A stretch of 64,000 nt of DNA from an uncultured Pontibacter sp. (GTDB taxonomy: Bacteria > Bacteroidota > Bacteroidia > Cytophagales > Hymenobacteraceae): the NCBI GenBank assembly GCA_947499125.1, contig CANMMP010000001.1:930001-994000 (forward strand), in the 5' to 3' direction. Both the position numbers and the translations under genes were made by a program. Below are positions 9,746-21,111 of this stretch, in pieces. The notes under the pieces were generated by a model that saw only the letters and a list, made by a program, of their open reading frames with translations, was not told the DNA's origin and searched no databases. Within the stretch, counting starts at the first letter, position 1; every line of letters begins with the position of its first letter.

Positions 9746-10839
9746 CTGATTCGTTTATACAGTACTACAGATACTCCAAGGAACAGGTAAATAAAAAAGT
9801 ACACTACATCGAGTACTGGTAATAAAAATAAGGAGAGCTTATCGTTAAGTCTGCGAGCTGCCATTATATAGGCGGTAAATACTACGAGATACCGCAAACC
9901 GATTATACCGGCTAATATAGCTAAATGACTATTTACGACAAGAAGAATGATAGCTAATACGTAAAAAAATATATTTGAGATTACGAATACGCCAATTTTT
10001 CTTTTGTCTTTTGCCTTATACTTCTTTCCAGCAGACAGGTGCCGTCTTTTTTGCGTGATCCATGCCCAAAACGTCTTTTTGGGAATGCTCCAGGTCTGTG
10101 CCTCCTGATCTATAACAATGTTTACTTTGCTATTGTTGACGGCATCTCTTACAAATAGGTCGTCGTCGCCGCCGGTACTTTTGATATGAGAGGCAAAACC
10201 TTTGTTTCTAAAGAAACAAGCTTTCGTATAGGATAAGTTTCGACCTACTCCCATATACGGCCGCCCTTTGTTTGCCTGTGACAGATACTGAATTGCTGTC
10301 AGTAATGTTTCATAGCGGATAAGATGATTCAAAAATCCTTTTAATTGTGCATATGGAGAGTAGCCAAGTACAATATCAGCCCCTGTTACGTAGCCGCTTT
10401 GCATTTTCTCTATCCATTTTGTGCTGTATGGCCGGCAGTCTGCATCGGTAAAAAGCAGGTGCTCGTGTTTAGCCGCCCGTATGCCCAGCGCAAGTGCATA
10501 TTTTTTTGAATTCAGATATTCGGGTGTTCTTTTAACTGTTACAACCTTAAAGTGCGGAAACTGTTTTTCCAGCTCGTGCAGGTAAAATTCGGTATCGTCG
10601 TCGGAGCGGTCGTTCACCAACACGATCTCAAACTCAGGGTAATCCTGGTCGAGCAGCATGGGCAGTAGCTCAAACAGGTTGTCCTGCTCGTTATGCGCGG
10701 CAACTATAACCGAGACCGGCACACGCTGGGTTACCTCCGGATCTTTATAGCGGCTAAGCGGAAAGAAGTATATTAAAGCAAAGTATAGCTGCGCCAGTAC
10801 GCAAAGGCCAAGCAGCCCCAGGAGTATAATTGAAATCAA
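9736..10839 (-). CDS. Family 2 glycosyltransferase, membrane-anchored
   Basis: VSVIVAAHNEQDNL, VLVNDRSDDDTE, TDADCRP, TM helices. Confidence 0.92.
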   Translation of the reverse strand: MISIILLGLLGLCVLAQLYFALIYFFPLSRYKDPEVTQRVPVSVIVAAHNEQDNLFELLPMLLDQDYPEFEIVLVNDRSDDDTEFYLHELEKQFPHFKVVTVKRTPEYLNSKKYALALGIRAAKHEHLLFTDADCRPYSTKWIEKMQSGYVTGADIVLGYSPYAQLKGFLNHLIRYETLLTAIQYLSQANKGRPYMGVGRNLSYTKACFFRNKGFASHIKSTGGDDDLFVRDAVNNSKVNIVIDQEAQTWSIPKKTFWAWITQKRRHLSAGKKYKAKDKRKIGVFVISNIFFYVLAIILLVVNSHLAILAGIIGLRYLVVFTAYIMAARRLNDKLSLFLLPVLDVVYFFIYLFLGVSVVLYKRIRWK

Positions 10840-11096
10840 TATTTTAAGCTATTAAGGCGTTTACAGATCGGGTAAATTGCCAAAAAGTCTTCCGTACCTC
10901 TACCTTCTCAACAATTATGGCATTCCCTCCCCAAAAATAGGTATTCTGCGGCCATTTCCGAATGCTGGTAATTAATAAATGTATAAGTTTTATAGGTTTG
11001 CTCTTCGTATCTTTGCCGGTTAATTATAAAAACTATAAACAGCTGCCTTAAAGCAATGGCAGGTACCCTTTTTCTTAAAAGGGATTTAATTACGAT

Positions 11097-12227
11097 ATGC
11101 AATTTTCGTTAGTAGCAACCGATCCTCAATCTAAAGCGCGTGCCGGCGTGGTGCAAACCGACCATGGTGCCATCGAAACGCCCATTTTTATGCCCGTTGG
11201 CACAGCCGGCACTGTTAAAGCCGTGCACCAGCGCGAACTGAAAGAAGATATTAAAGCTGAAATTATACTTGGCAACACCTACCATTTATACTTGCGCCCG
11301 GGCCTTAATGTGCTGGAGCAGGCAGGTGGTTTGCACAAATTTAACGGCTGGGACAGGCCTATACTTACCGATAGTGGTGGCTACCAGGTTTTTTCGCTGG
11401 CAGGCACACGCAAAATAAAAGAAGAAGGCGTAAAGTTTAAGTCGCATATAGATGGCTCTGCCCTCGACTTTACTCCTGAAAATGTAATGGACACGCAACG
11501 CACCATCGGGGCAGATATTATAATGGCTTTTGATGAGTGTACCCCTTACCCTTGCGATTATACTTACGCCAAAAACTCGATGGAACGCACGCACCGCTGG
11601 CTGCAACGCTGCGTGGATAGGTTTGATAGTACCGAACCAAAGTATGGCTATTCGCAAACGCTGTTCCCGATCGTGCAGGGCAGTACCTACAAAGACCTGC
11701 GCGTGCAATCAGCGGAAACTATAGCCAGCTTTGGCCGCGAAGGAAACGCCATAGGTGGATTATCGGTAGGCGAGCCAGCCGAGATGATGTACGAGATGAC
11801 CGACCTGGTGTGCGATATACTACCAAAAGACAAGCCGCGTTACCTGATGGGCGTAGGCACCCCAGCCAACATACTCGAAAACATTGCTTTAGGTGTAGAT
11901 ATGTTTGACTGTGTGCTGCCAACCCGTAATGCGCGTAACGGCATGCTGTTTACTACACAAGGCATTATCAATATCCGGAATAAAAAATGGGCCGACGACT
12001 TTAGCCCGATAGATGCGGAACTGGGCGGCTATGCGAGTACGTTTTACACAAAGGCTTATCTGCGCCACCTGGTACACAGCGGCGAGTACCTTGGCGGACA
12101 AATAGCCAGTATACATAACCTTACGTTTTATTTATGGTTGGTAAAGCAGGCCCGACAGCAAATACTGAACGGCACATACCGCGATTGGAAAGACGTGATG
12201 GTAAAAAAATTAATGACAAGACTATAA
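11097..12227 (+). CDS. tgt: tRNA-guanine transglycosylase
   Basis: LTDSGGYQVFSL, GGLSVGEP, MGVGTPANILE, FDCVLPTRNARNG. Confidence 0.98.
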   Translation: MQFSLVATDPQSKARAGVVQTDHGAIETPIFMPVGTAGTVKAVHQRELKEDIKAEIILGNTYHLYLRPGLNVLEQAGGLHKFNGWDRPILTDSGGYQVFSLAGTRKIKEEGVKFKSHIDGSALDFTPENVMDTQRTIGADIIMAFDECTPYPCDYTYAKNSMERTHRWLQRCVDRFDSTEPKYGYSQTLFPIVQGSTYKDLRVQSAETIASFGREGNAIGGLSVGEPAEMMYEMTDLVCDILPKDKPRYLMGVGTPANILENIALGVDMFDCVLPTRNARNGMLFTTQGIINIRNKKWADDFSPIDAELGGYASTFYTKAYLRHLVHSGEYLGGQIASIHNLTFYLWLVKQARQQILNGTYRDWKDVMVKKLMTRL

Positions 12228-12305
12228 CGAGCAGGTTAAAAGCTATACTTCGTGATGTATAATGATCACGCTTAGCCGATAACTTTTAACCCTTAACAAA
12301 ACCAA

Positions 12306-13382
12306 GTGAAAATACTCGACTGGTATATCCTGAAGAAGTTCCTGAGCACGTTTGTGTTTGCAGTACTCATATTGGTGTCCATCATCCTGGTAATTGATTT
12401 TACGGAGAAGAACGACGACTTTATACAGCAGAACGTGTCGGTATCAGAGATCATTTTTGATTATTATATCAACCTGGTTCCGTTTTATGCCAACATGCTC
12501 AGCCCGATCACGGTGTTTATCGCTACCGTTTTTGTAACGGCTAAACTGGCATCGCATACCGAAATTGTGGCTATGCTGAGCAGTGGCATCAGCTTCCGCA
12601 GGTTACTGGTTCCCTATGTTATCGGGGCTACAGTAATTGGCGCACTTATTTTTGGACTTATAGGTTGGGTTATACCTAACGCGAACAAAAAGAGCGTGGC
12701 TTTTCAGGTGAAGTATGTAAAAAACCCTTTTACTTACGACAGCCGCAACATCCATATTAAAATAGCACCAACTGCTTATGTGTATATGGAGAGCTACAAC
12801 AACAACGCACACATAGGCTACAACTTTGCGCTGGAGGAAATTGAAGGAACAACATTAAAAAGCAAGATCACCTCGAACAGCATTAGCTGGGACGAAGAGG
12901 CCGGCAAATGGCACATGGACTTTTATACGCTGCGCACCTTTAACGGCGAAGAAGAAACCATACACAAAGGCCAGGACCTAGACACCACCCTGAACATGCT
13001 GCCCAAAGATTTTGAGAGCACCTATAAACTGGAACAAACGCTTACTTTGCCCGAGCTGAACAGGCTGATAGACGAAAAACGCCAGCGAGGCGCCGACGAT
13101 ATTGAGCTATATCTGGTGGAAAAGTATGAGCGCTTCAGTTACCCATTTGCCATTATTATACTTACTGTAATTGGTGTAATTGTGAGCGCCCGAAAAGCCC
13201 GTGGCGGTGTGGGTGTACAAATAGCACTGGGTTTCTTCCTGGCTTTTGTGTTCATTGTTTTTGTTATTACCAGTCGTAGCCTGGCGCAGGTTGGCGATAT
13301 TCCGCCACATATTGCCGCCTGGATACCAACTATAGTTTTCACTGGAATCGGCTTTTTACTTTACCGTTATATACCACGTTAA
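12306..13382 (+). CDS. LptF/LptG-family LPS export permease (GTG start)
   Basis: YjgP/YjgQ topology, LDWYILKKFLSTF N-terminus. Confidence 0.92.
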   Translation: MKILDWYILKKFLSTFVFAVLILVSIILVIDFTEKNDDFIQQNVSVSEIIFDYYINLVPFYANMLSPITVFIATVFVTAKLASHTEIVAMLSSGISFRRLLVPYVIGATVIGALIFGLIGWVIPNANKKSVAFQVKYVKNPFTYDSRNIHIKIAPTAYVYMESYNNNAHIGYNFALEEIEGTTLKSKITSNSISWDEEAGKWHMDFYTLRTFNGEEETIHKGQDLDTTLNMLPKDFESTYKLEQTLTLPELNRLIDEKRQRGADDIELYLVEKYERFSYPFAIIILTVIGVIVSARKARGGVGVQIALGFFLAFVFIVFVITSRSLAQVGDIPPHIAAWIPTIVFTGIGFLLYRYIPR

Positions 13383-14323
13383 TGCCTCGCTTTAAAGATT
13401 TTGCTGAGCTACACTTTGTTATTTTGCTGTGGGGATTCACGGCTATACTTGGCAAGCTGATTACGATACCTGCTGTAGAGTTGGTAGCCATCCGTACACT
13501 GATAACGGCGCTGGCACTGGGTGCGATCATCTATAAAAACAATACGCCTTTCTGGATGGGCCGCAAAGTAGCCTTGCAGCTGTTGGGTGTAGGCTTTTTA
13601 ATTGCCGGCCACTGGATCCTGTTCTTTGCGGCAGCACGGGTAGCTTCGGTGTCTATCTGTTTAATTGGTATGGCTACTGCCAGCCTCTGGACCTCTTTCC
13701 TGGAACCGTTCTTCACTAAAAAGAAGATAAAGCCTTATGAGGTATTCCTGGCCCTGCTCATTATTGTTGGCCTGTATATCATTTTCCAGAACGAGACCGA
13801 GTTTAACAGCATTTTAGGTATAAGCATGGCCATCGCCTCGGCTTTGCTGGCTTCTATCTTTACTATCCTGAATGCCGACCTGGTAAAGAGAATACCTTCC
13901 ACAACTATAACCAGTTACGAAATGGCCGGTGCTTTTATAGGTACAGTGCTCTTTTTCCCGGTCTATACTTTATACTTCGCAGAAGGCAACCAGCTTAACT
14001 TTAACATGGTACCGATGGATTGGTTATACATGGGCATCCTGATCTTTGCCTGCACCGTGTATGCCTATACTGCCGGCGTACGCTTAATGGAGCGCATCTC
14101 CGCTTATACCATGAACCTGACCGTTAACCTGGAACCTGTGTATGGTATTATACTGGCTATCTTTATTTTTAATGAAAGCAGCCAGTTATCGGAGCAGTTC
14201 TATATCGGGGCCGGAATTATACTTCTGAGCGTGTTCATTTACCCGGTTATAAACTCTATTGCAGAGCGCCGCAAAAAATTACAACAGGCCTTTCCAGATG
14301 AGGTAGTGTTGCGGGAAGACTAA
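13382..14323 (+). CDS. DMT-family (EamA) transporter
   Basis: Ten hydrophobic segments, ILLWGFTAILGKL. Confidence 0.9.
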   Translation: MPRFKDFAELHFVILLWGFTAILGKLITIPAVELVAIRTLITALALGAIIYKNNTPFWMGRKVALQLLGVGFLIAGHWILFFAAARVASVSICLIGMATASLWTSFLEPFFTKKKIKPYEVFLALLIIVGLYIIFQNETEFNSILGISMAIASALLASIFTILNADLVKRIPSTTITSYEMAGAFIGTVLFFPVYTLYFAEGNQLNFNMVPMDWLYMGILIFACTVYAYTAGVRLMERISAYTMNLTVNLEPVYGIILAIFIFNESSQLSEQFYIGAGIILLSVFIYPVINSIAERRKKLQQAFPDEVVLRED

Positions 14324-15088
14324 GTTAGCCGGCTCATCGCCTTTAAAGATGCCATACACTGCTGAGCCCGAACCGGTCATGGAGGCATAAACTGCCCCTG
14401 CTTCGTACAGGTTTTCTTTTAGCGCTTGTAGCTCCGGGTATTTCGGGAACAGCGATCTTTCGAAGTCATTGACCAGCAGATCTTTCCAAAGGGTTATATC
14501 CTGCTTTAAAATAGTTTCAATGTTGCAGCTTGGCTTTTCGGGGGTAACATTACTATAAGCTTCGGCTGTGGTGATATGGATGCCCGGGTAAACTATAACG
14601 CAACTATAGCCGCTTAAACTGAGGTCTGTTTCCGTAAAAACATCGCCTTTCTCAATGGCAATAACCGGCTTGTTCTCTATAAAAAAAGCGCAGTCACTGC
14701 CGAGCTGGCGGGCATAATTTTGCTGTTCTTCTACTGTCAGGTTCAGGTCGAAGAGCTTATTCAGTAGTTTTATCGCGAAGGCTGCATCCGAAGAACCACC
14801 GCCAAGTCCGGCACCCATAGGTATAACTTTGTGCAGGTGCATGTATATAGGTGGCAGGTTATGCTTTTGCTGTAGCAGGTTATAGGCTTTCAGGCAAAGG
14901 TTTGTATCGGGGTTGCCGGGCACAGGCAGGCCGCTCATCTCAAACTTATTTTCCGGGGCCGGCACTATCTCCAGGGCATCGCACCACTGCACCGGGTAAA
15001 AGCACGACTCCAGGTTATGAAAGCCATCTGGCCGTTTTTCGATCAGTTGTAATCCTAAATTTATTTTTGCGTTCGGAAAATCAAGCAT
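14279..15088 (-). CDS. ispE: 4-diphosphocytidyl-2-C-methyl-D-erythritol kinase
   Basis: NAKINLGLQL, PMGAGLGGGSSDAA, MTGSGSAVYG. Confidence 0.97.
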   Translation of the reverse strand: MLDFPNAKINLGLQLIEKRPDGFHNLESCFYPVQWCDALEIVPAPENKFEMSGLPVPGNPDTNLCLKAYNLLQQKHNLPPIYMHLHKVIPMGAGLGGGSSDAAFAIKLLNKLFDLNLTVEEQQNYARQLGSDCAFFIENKPVIAIEKGDVFTETDLSLSGYSCVIVYPGIHITTAEAYSNVTPEKPSCNIETILKQDITLWKDLLVNDFERSLFPKYPELQALKENLYEAGAVYASMTGSGSAVYGIFKGDEPANLVFPQHYLIWKGLL

Positions 15089-15355
15089 AGAGATACAGGT
15101 TTAGCCTGCAATTAAGCAAATAACGACAACAGGCCATAGTTGTTCCGTTTAGTTTTTAGCGTGATGCTCCAGCATAAAACATCTGCTTTATTGCAAACAT
15201 ACTGAAAACTATATACGTATGGCTTAGCTGCACCTGTACTTCAGAAATTTGCTGCCAGTATATGATCTTTAAAACAAGTATCGTTTGCTACATACAAGGC
15301 ACGCTGTTCAGATAAATTTTGCTTACTTGTACCCACTAAATCACCCTTTACCCAG

Positions 15356-16495
15356 ATGACACAGTTTAACTACAGACCCGGTCGCATTTTTTTGTCGGTG
15401 CCCCACATGGGCGGGCACGAACGCAACTACGTGCAAAAGGCCCTCGAAGACAACTGGGTAACAACAGCCGGCCCAAACATACCTGGCTTTGAGCACGACG
15501 TATGCCAGCATACCAATGCCCAGCATGCGGTTGCTGTAAGCTCTGGCACCGCTGCTATACACCTGGCCTTACGTGTAATGGGTGTTAAACCTGGCGACGA
15601 AGTGATTTGTCCTACTTTTACTTTTGTAGCATCAGCTAACCCGATTCTATACTTAGGCGCCACCCCTGTGTTTGTAGACAGCGAACCCGAAACCTGGAAC
15701 TTGAACCCTGAACTGCTCGAAGAAGCTATTAAAGAAGGTATAGCACGAGGCAAAAAACCAGCCTGTATTATTGTGGTGCACCTGTATGGCATGCCGGCTA
15801 ACATGAAGGCGATCATGGCTATTGCAGATCAGTATGAAATTCCTGTGCTGGAAGATGCGGCAGAAGCGCTGGGCTCACGGTTTAGCGGCCACCAGGTAGG
15901 TACATTTGGCAAGGCCGGCATATTCTCTTTCAGCGGCAACAAGATCATCACTACATCGGGTGGGGGCGTAATAATAACTGCTGAAGAAGAACTGGCTAAA
16001 CAGGCTGCTTTCCTGGCAAACCAGGCCAAAGACGAAGCACCTTATTACCTGCACTCGCAAATGGGCTACAACTATACATTAAGTAATATTAATGCAGGTA
16101 TAGGCCGCGGGCAAATGGAGATGCTGGAAAAACGTGTGAAACAGCGCCGCGAAATTTATACTTACTACTATAACAAACTGAGCGATATAGAAGAATTATA
16201 CTTTTTGCCTGAGCCTAAAACAAGCTTTTCGAACCGCTGGCTGACAACTATACTTTTACCCAAGCCATTTGACCCGGAACAGGTGCGCCAGGAACTGGAG
16301 AACGAGAATATCGAAGCCCGACGCCTCTGGAAACCGATGCATCAGCAACCGCTTTTTGCCCAAAACAAATTTTATGGCAATGGCACCAGCGACAAACTTT
16401 TTGAGCGCGGCCTTTGCCTGCCAAGCAGTAGTTTGCTCACCGAAGAAGACCTTGATAAGGTAGTTAAAACGCTTCGCCAGGCTTTAGAAGTATAA
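15356..16495 (+). CDS. DegT/DnrJ/EryC1/StrS-family PLP aminotransferase
   Basis: SSGTAAIHLALR, FSFSGNKIITTSGGGV. Confidence 0.95.
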   Translation: MTQFNYRPGRIFLSVPHMGGHERNYVQKALEDNWVTTAGPNIPGFEHDVCQHTNAQHAVAVSSGTAAIHLALRVMGVKPGDEVICPTFTFVASANPILYLGATPVFVDSEPETWNLNPELLEEAIKEGIARGKKPACIIVVHLYGMPANMKAIMAIADQYEIPVLEDAAEALGSRFSGHQVGTFGKAGIFSFSGNKIITTSGGGVIITAEEELAKQAAFLANQAKDEAPYYLHSQMGYNYTLSNINAGIGRGQMEMLEKRVKQRREIYTYYYNKLSDIEELYFLPEPKTSFSNRWLTTILLPKPFDPEQVRQELENENIEARRLWKPMHQQPLFAQNKFYGNGTSDKLFERGLCLPSSSLLTEEDLDKVVKTLRQALEV

Positions 16496-16496
16496 C

Positions 16497-17627
16497 TTAT
16501 ACTTTTGAAAGACCTTTTTCCAGATCTGCTATAATTTCCTCCGGCTCCTCAATACCCACCGATAACCGGATAACTCCGGCTGTTATACCTATTTTTTCTT
16601 GTTGCTCTTTCGATAGCGACCTGTGCGAAGTGCCTAATGGGTAAGAAATAGAGGTGCTGACTCCTGCCAGCGAAGGCGCGAAAGGTATAAAGGTCAGTCC
16701 CTGCATAAACCTGTTCACTGCCTCAGTTTCGTCTTTTATCCGGAAGCTTAGCATACCGCCAAACAAACCGTTTCCTTGTTCACTAGCTAGTTTATGTTGG
16801 GCATGTCCGCCCAGGCCAGGGTACCATACTTTCTCTACTTTTGGGTCCTGCTGCAGGAACTCGGCTATAGTTTGGGCGTTACTGCAATGTTGCTTCATGC
16901 GCAGGCGCAGGGTTTTAAGCCCGCGTGCTGCCAGCCAGCTCTCAAAAGGACTCAGGTTTAAGCCATAGGTCAGCATCACCTTCTGCACGCGTTGCAGGTC
17001 TTCCTGTGTCTTGCAAACCACTACACCGGCTGTTACATCGCTGTGCCCCGACAGGTATTTTGTTACACTGTGTATTACTATATCAGCGCCCAGTTGCAAA
17101 GGCTTTGTAAGTATAGGCGTGGCAAAGGTGTTATCTATTACGAGCTTTATATTGTGCTTTGTGGTTTGTTCGGCCAGGCGCTTAATATCAAACACCAGCA
17201 GCAGCGGATTACTTGCCGTTTCAGTCAGGAACAGGCGAGTGTTGGGCTTTACCAGTGCATCGAAACTATAAGTTGTGTCGGTTGGCACATAAGTAACTTC
17301 TATGCCGATCCGGCTCAGTTCCTGGGTCAGTAAAGCCGAAGTACCGCCATATATCTCTTCAGCGCACAACACATGGTCGCCGGCTTTGCAAATGCTAAGT
17401 ATAGCCGCCAGTATAGCCGACATACCCGACGAGGTAACTATAGCCCCTGCCCCATTCTCCAGTTTGTTCACTTCCTCCGCCAACTCATCAGAGTTTGGGT
17501 TGGCATAACGCGAATACATAAAGCGCTGCCCCGGTTGCTCAAAGTATAGCTCCAGTTCGTTCAGGTCATCGAACGTGAAAACAGAGGTCTGGTAAATAGG
17601 TGTAGATTTCGGTTTTATGTGCGGCAT
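16497..17627 (-). CDS. Trans-sulfuration PLP enzyme (cystathionine gamma-synthase/lyase family)
   Basis: IHSVTKYLSGHSDVTAGVV. Confidence 0.94.
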   Translation of the reverse strand: MPHIKPKSTPIYQTSVFTFDDLNELELYFEQPGQRFMYSRYANPNSDELAEEVNKLENGAGAIVTSSGMSAILAAILSICKAGDHVLCAEEIYGGTSALLTQELSRIGIEVTYVPTDTTYSFDALVKPNTRLFLTETASNPLLLVFDIKRLAEQTTKHNIKLVIDNTFATPILTKPLQLGADIVIHSVTKYLSGHSDVTAGVVVCKTQEDLQRVQKVMLTYGLNLSPFESWLAARGLKTLRLRMKQHCSNAQTIAEFLQQDPKVEKVWYPGLGGHAQHKLASEQGNGLFGGMLSFRIKDETEAVNRFMQGLTFIPFAPSLAGVSTSISYPLGTSHRSLSKEQQEKIGITAGVIRLSVGIEEPEEIIADLEKGLSKV

Positions 17628-17701
17628 AAGGCAAGTATAAATCAGGCTTTAAGTTAAGCAGGAAATGTATATATTAGATTGAATTTCTAACGAATTTAGC
17701 T

Positions 17702-17911
17702 GTGCACTCTCCCATTCTGATCATAGTCGCCATTCTATTGCCTATCCTATTCATCGGTATTGGGTATTTCTACGACTATAAGCACGATAAGAAAAAATTT
17801 ATACGAACTATAAAAGGACTTGCATTAGCTATAGTTATGCTTCTGTTTAGTTATATGGTTGGTGATGTTTTAATAGAGCAACTGTATTTGTTGTTAAAAG
17901 GAGTTTGGTAG
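17702..17911 (+). CDS. Small two-TM membrane protein
   Basis: Hydrophobic helices flanking a KHDKKKFIR segment. Confidence 0.55.
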   Translation: MHSPILIIVAILLPILFIGIGYFYDYKHDKKKFIRTIKGLALAIVMLLFSYMVGDVLIEQLYLLLKGVW

Positions 17912-17968
17912 AACGCGTCCAGGTGTAGTGTAGACGAATGTACAATTGCTCCTTTCTGGAGTTAGAAA

Positions 17969-18838
17969 ATGATGAGAACCCTTCTGGTATTGATGTTCTT
18001 TCTTACTTCTTTTGAAGTTGTATCACAAAATGTAGTAAAGGGTTTTGTGATTGATCTTGACGGAAATGGACTCCCTAAAGTATTAATAACTGAAGTTAGA
18101 ACTGCTAATAGAACGGAAACCAATACTCGTGGCTATTTTACATTAACTACTGCTAATGATACCAGTCATATAGCCTTTAGTTATATTGGCCTTGATAGCC
18201 AAACGATTGTTATCACAGCCGATACTACCCTGAACATCATCTTAACCCGGGAATCTTACGATACACGTTGGTTAACTTTCGGGATAAGCCATGCCCCTCT
18301 AAACTCGGCAGTAGGATTTCAGATAAGTAACGGAGTAGATGAAGAACCCTTGATTCACTTCGAAGATTTTCAAGATAATGTATTGTTTAAGGTACATGCA
18401 CAATCTGATTTCAATAGGAATTATTCCTATGGCGCTGAATTAGGAATTCATTTATTACGATACATCGGCCGGACTACGCTGAAATATGATGTCATTCGTT
18501 TTAAAGAGGCTGACATTTTCCTAACTGACTTTAACCTTACATCCAAATTAAGGTATTTCGGCAACACAGGCCTTATCTTCAGAACAGGATATCAGAAATT
18601 TAATGACAAAAACAAGTTTGGGCTTGGGCTTGGTTTAGAACAAAATAGGCGGAATTTCTATATTGGTATCAACTCCCGTTACTATTTTGATTATTTCCAT
18701 CATGAAGTTTATTTGCAGTATAAAATTCCTGCTAAAAGCTTTATTAGTTTCCTAACTGTCTATAATCGAATAGATGACAAGAATTTACTTTCACTCGGAT
18801 TAAATTACTCATTCGCGAGGAACAGCTACCGCCAATAG
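17969..18838 (+). CDS. Carboxypeptidase-regulatory-like domain protein with beta-barrel-like C-terminus
   Basis: Signal peptide, VVKGFVIDLDGNGLPKVLI. Confidence 0.7.
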   Translation: MMRTLLVLMFFLTSFEVVSQNVVKGFVIDLDGNGLPKVLITEVRTANRTETNTRGYFTLTTANDTSHIAFSYIGLDSQTIVITADTTLNIILTRESYDTRWLTFGISHAPLNSAVGFQISNGVDEEPLIHFEDFQDNVLFKVHAQSDFNRNYSYGAELGIHLLRYIGRTTLKYDVIRFKEADIFLTDFNLTSKLRYFGNTGLIFRTGYQKFNDKNKFGLGLGLEQNRRNFYIGINSRYYFDYFHHEVYLQYKIPAKSFISFLTVYNRIDDKNLLSLGLNYSFARNSYRQ

Positions 18839-18895
18839 AAACTATGAATTGATAGGTTCTATAATTAAGTAAACCCTTTAATTATACTTCAAAAC

Positions 18896-18935
18896 AAAAA
18901 ACGCCTTCTGCTCAATTAGAACAGAAGGCGTTTTT
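18896..18935 (-). terminator. Rho-independent terminator of atpDC
   Basis: AAAAAACGCCTTCTG...CAGAAGGCGTTTTT. Confidence 0.85.
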
Positions 18936-18955
18936 GATATTGTAGAAAGATGTTG

Positions 18956-19201
18956 TTACTCGATCACAGATTCGGCAAGTACAATGATCTTGTTGTTCAG
19001 TACTTCTACCACACCGCCATCTACGGTAAAGAACTCTTGTCCTTGTTTGGTAGTCACCCGGATTCTGCCTCTTTCCATGGTGCTGATAAGGGGAGCGTGC
19101 AGGTTCAGCACTTCGAAAGAGCCATTGGCTCCCGGGAACTGGGCTGCATCTACCTCACCGGCAAAAACCTTTTTATCTGGTGTGATTATCTCTAAATACA
19201 T
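18956..19201 (-). CDS. atpC: ATP synthase F1 epsilon subunit
   Basis: MYLEIITPDKKVFAGEVDAAQFPGANGSFEVL. Confidence 0.96.
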   Translation of the reverse strand: MYLEIITPDKKVFAGEVDAAQFPGANGSFEVLNLHAPLISTMERGRIRVTTKQGQEFFTVDGGVVEVLNNKIIVLAESVIE

Positions 19202-19294
19202 CTTTATTAGTTAAGAGTTTAGAGTTAAGAGTTATGAGCTATAGTGGCGTAAGCCAACTTGTAACTTTTAACTCTTAACTTTTAACTATAAAAC

Positions 19295-20869
<1,575 letters not shown>

Positions 20870-21111
20870 TTATATCCATGCAAGACCTTAAAAAGTTTTG
20901 CCTCCGGTACTACTCGCGCGCTCACCCGGCTAACATAGCATAAATTAAGACCTTCCTATATTAAACTTTTATGTATTTCGGTAGTCTGAGTATAAAACAG
21001 GGGATAAACCTGCTCCTTTATACTTATAATTGCCTTTACTGTAAGTATAAACTTGCCTGTCTTTAACCTGAACAATACAATTTCTAATCTTTTTCAACCT
21101 TTTAGCCTAAA

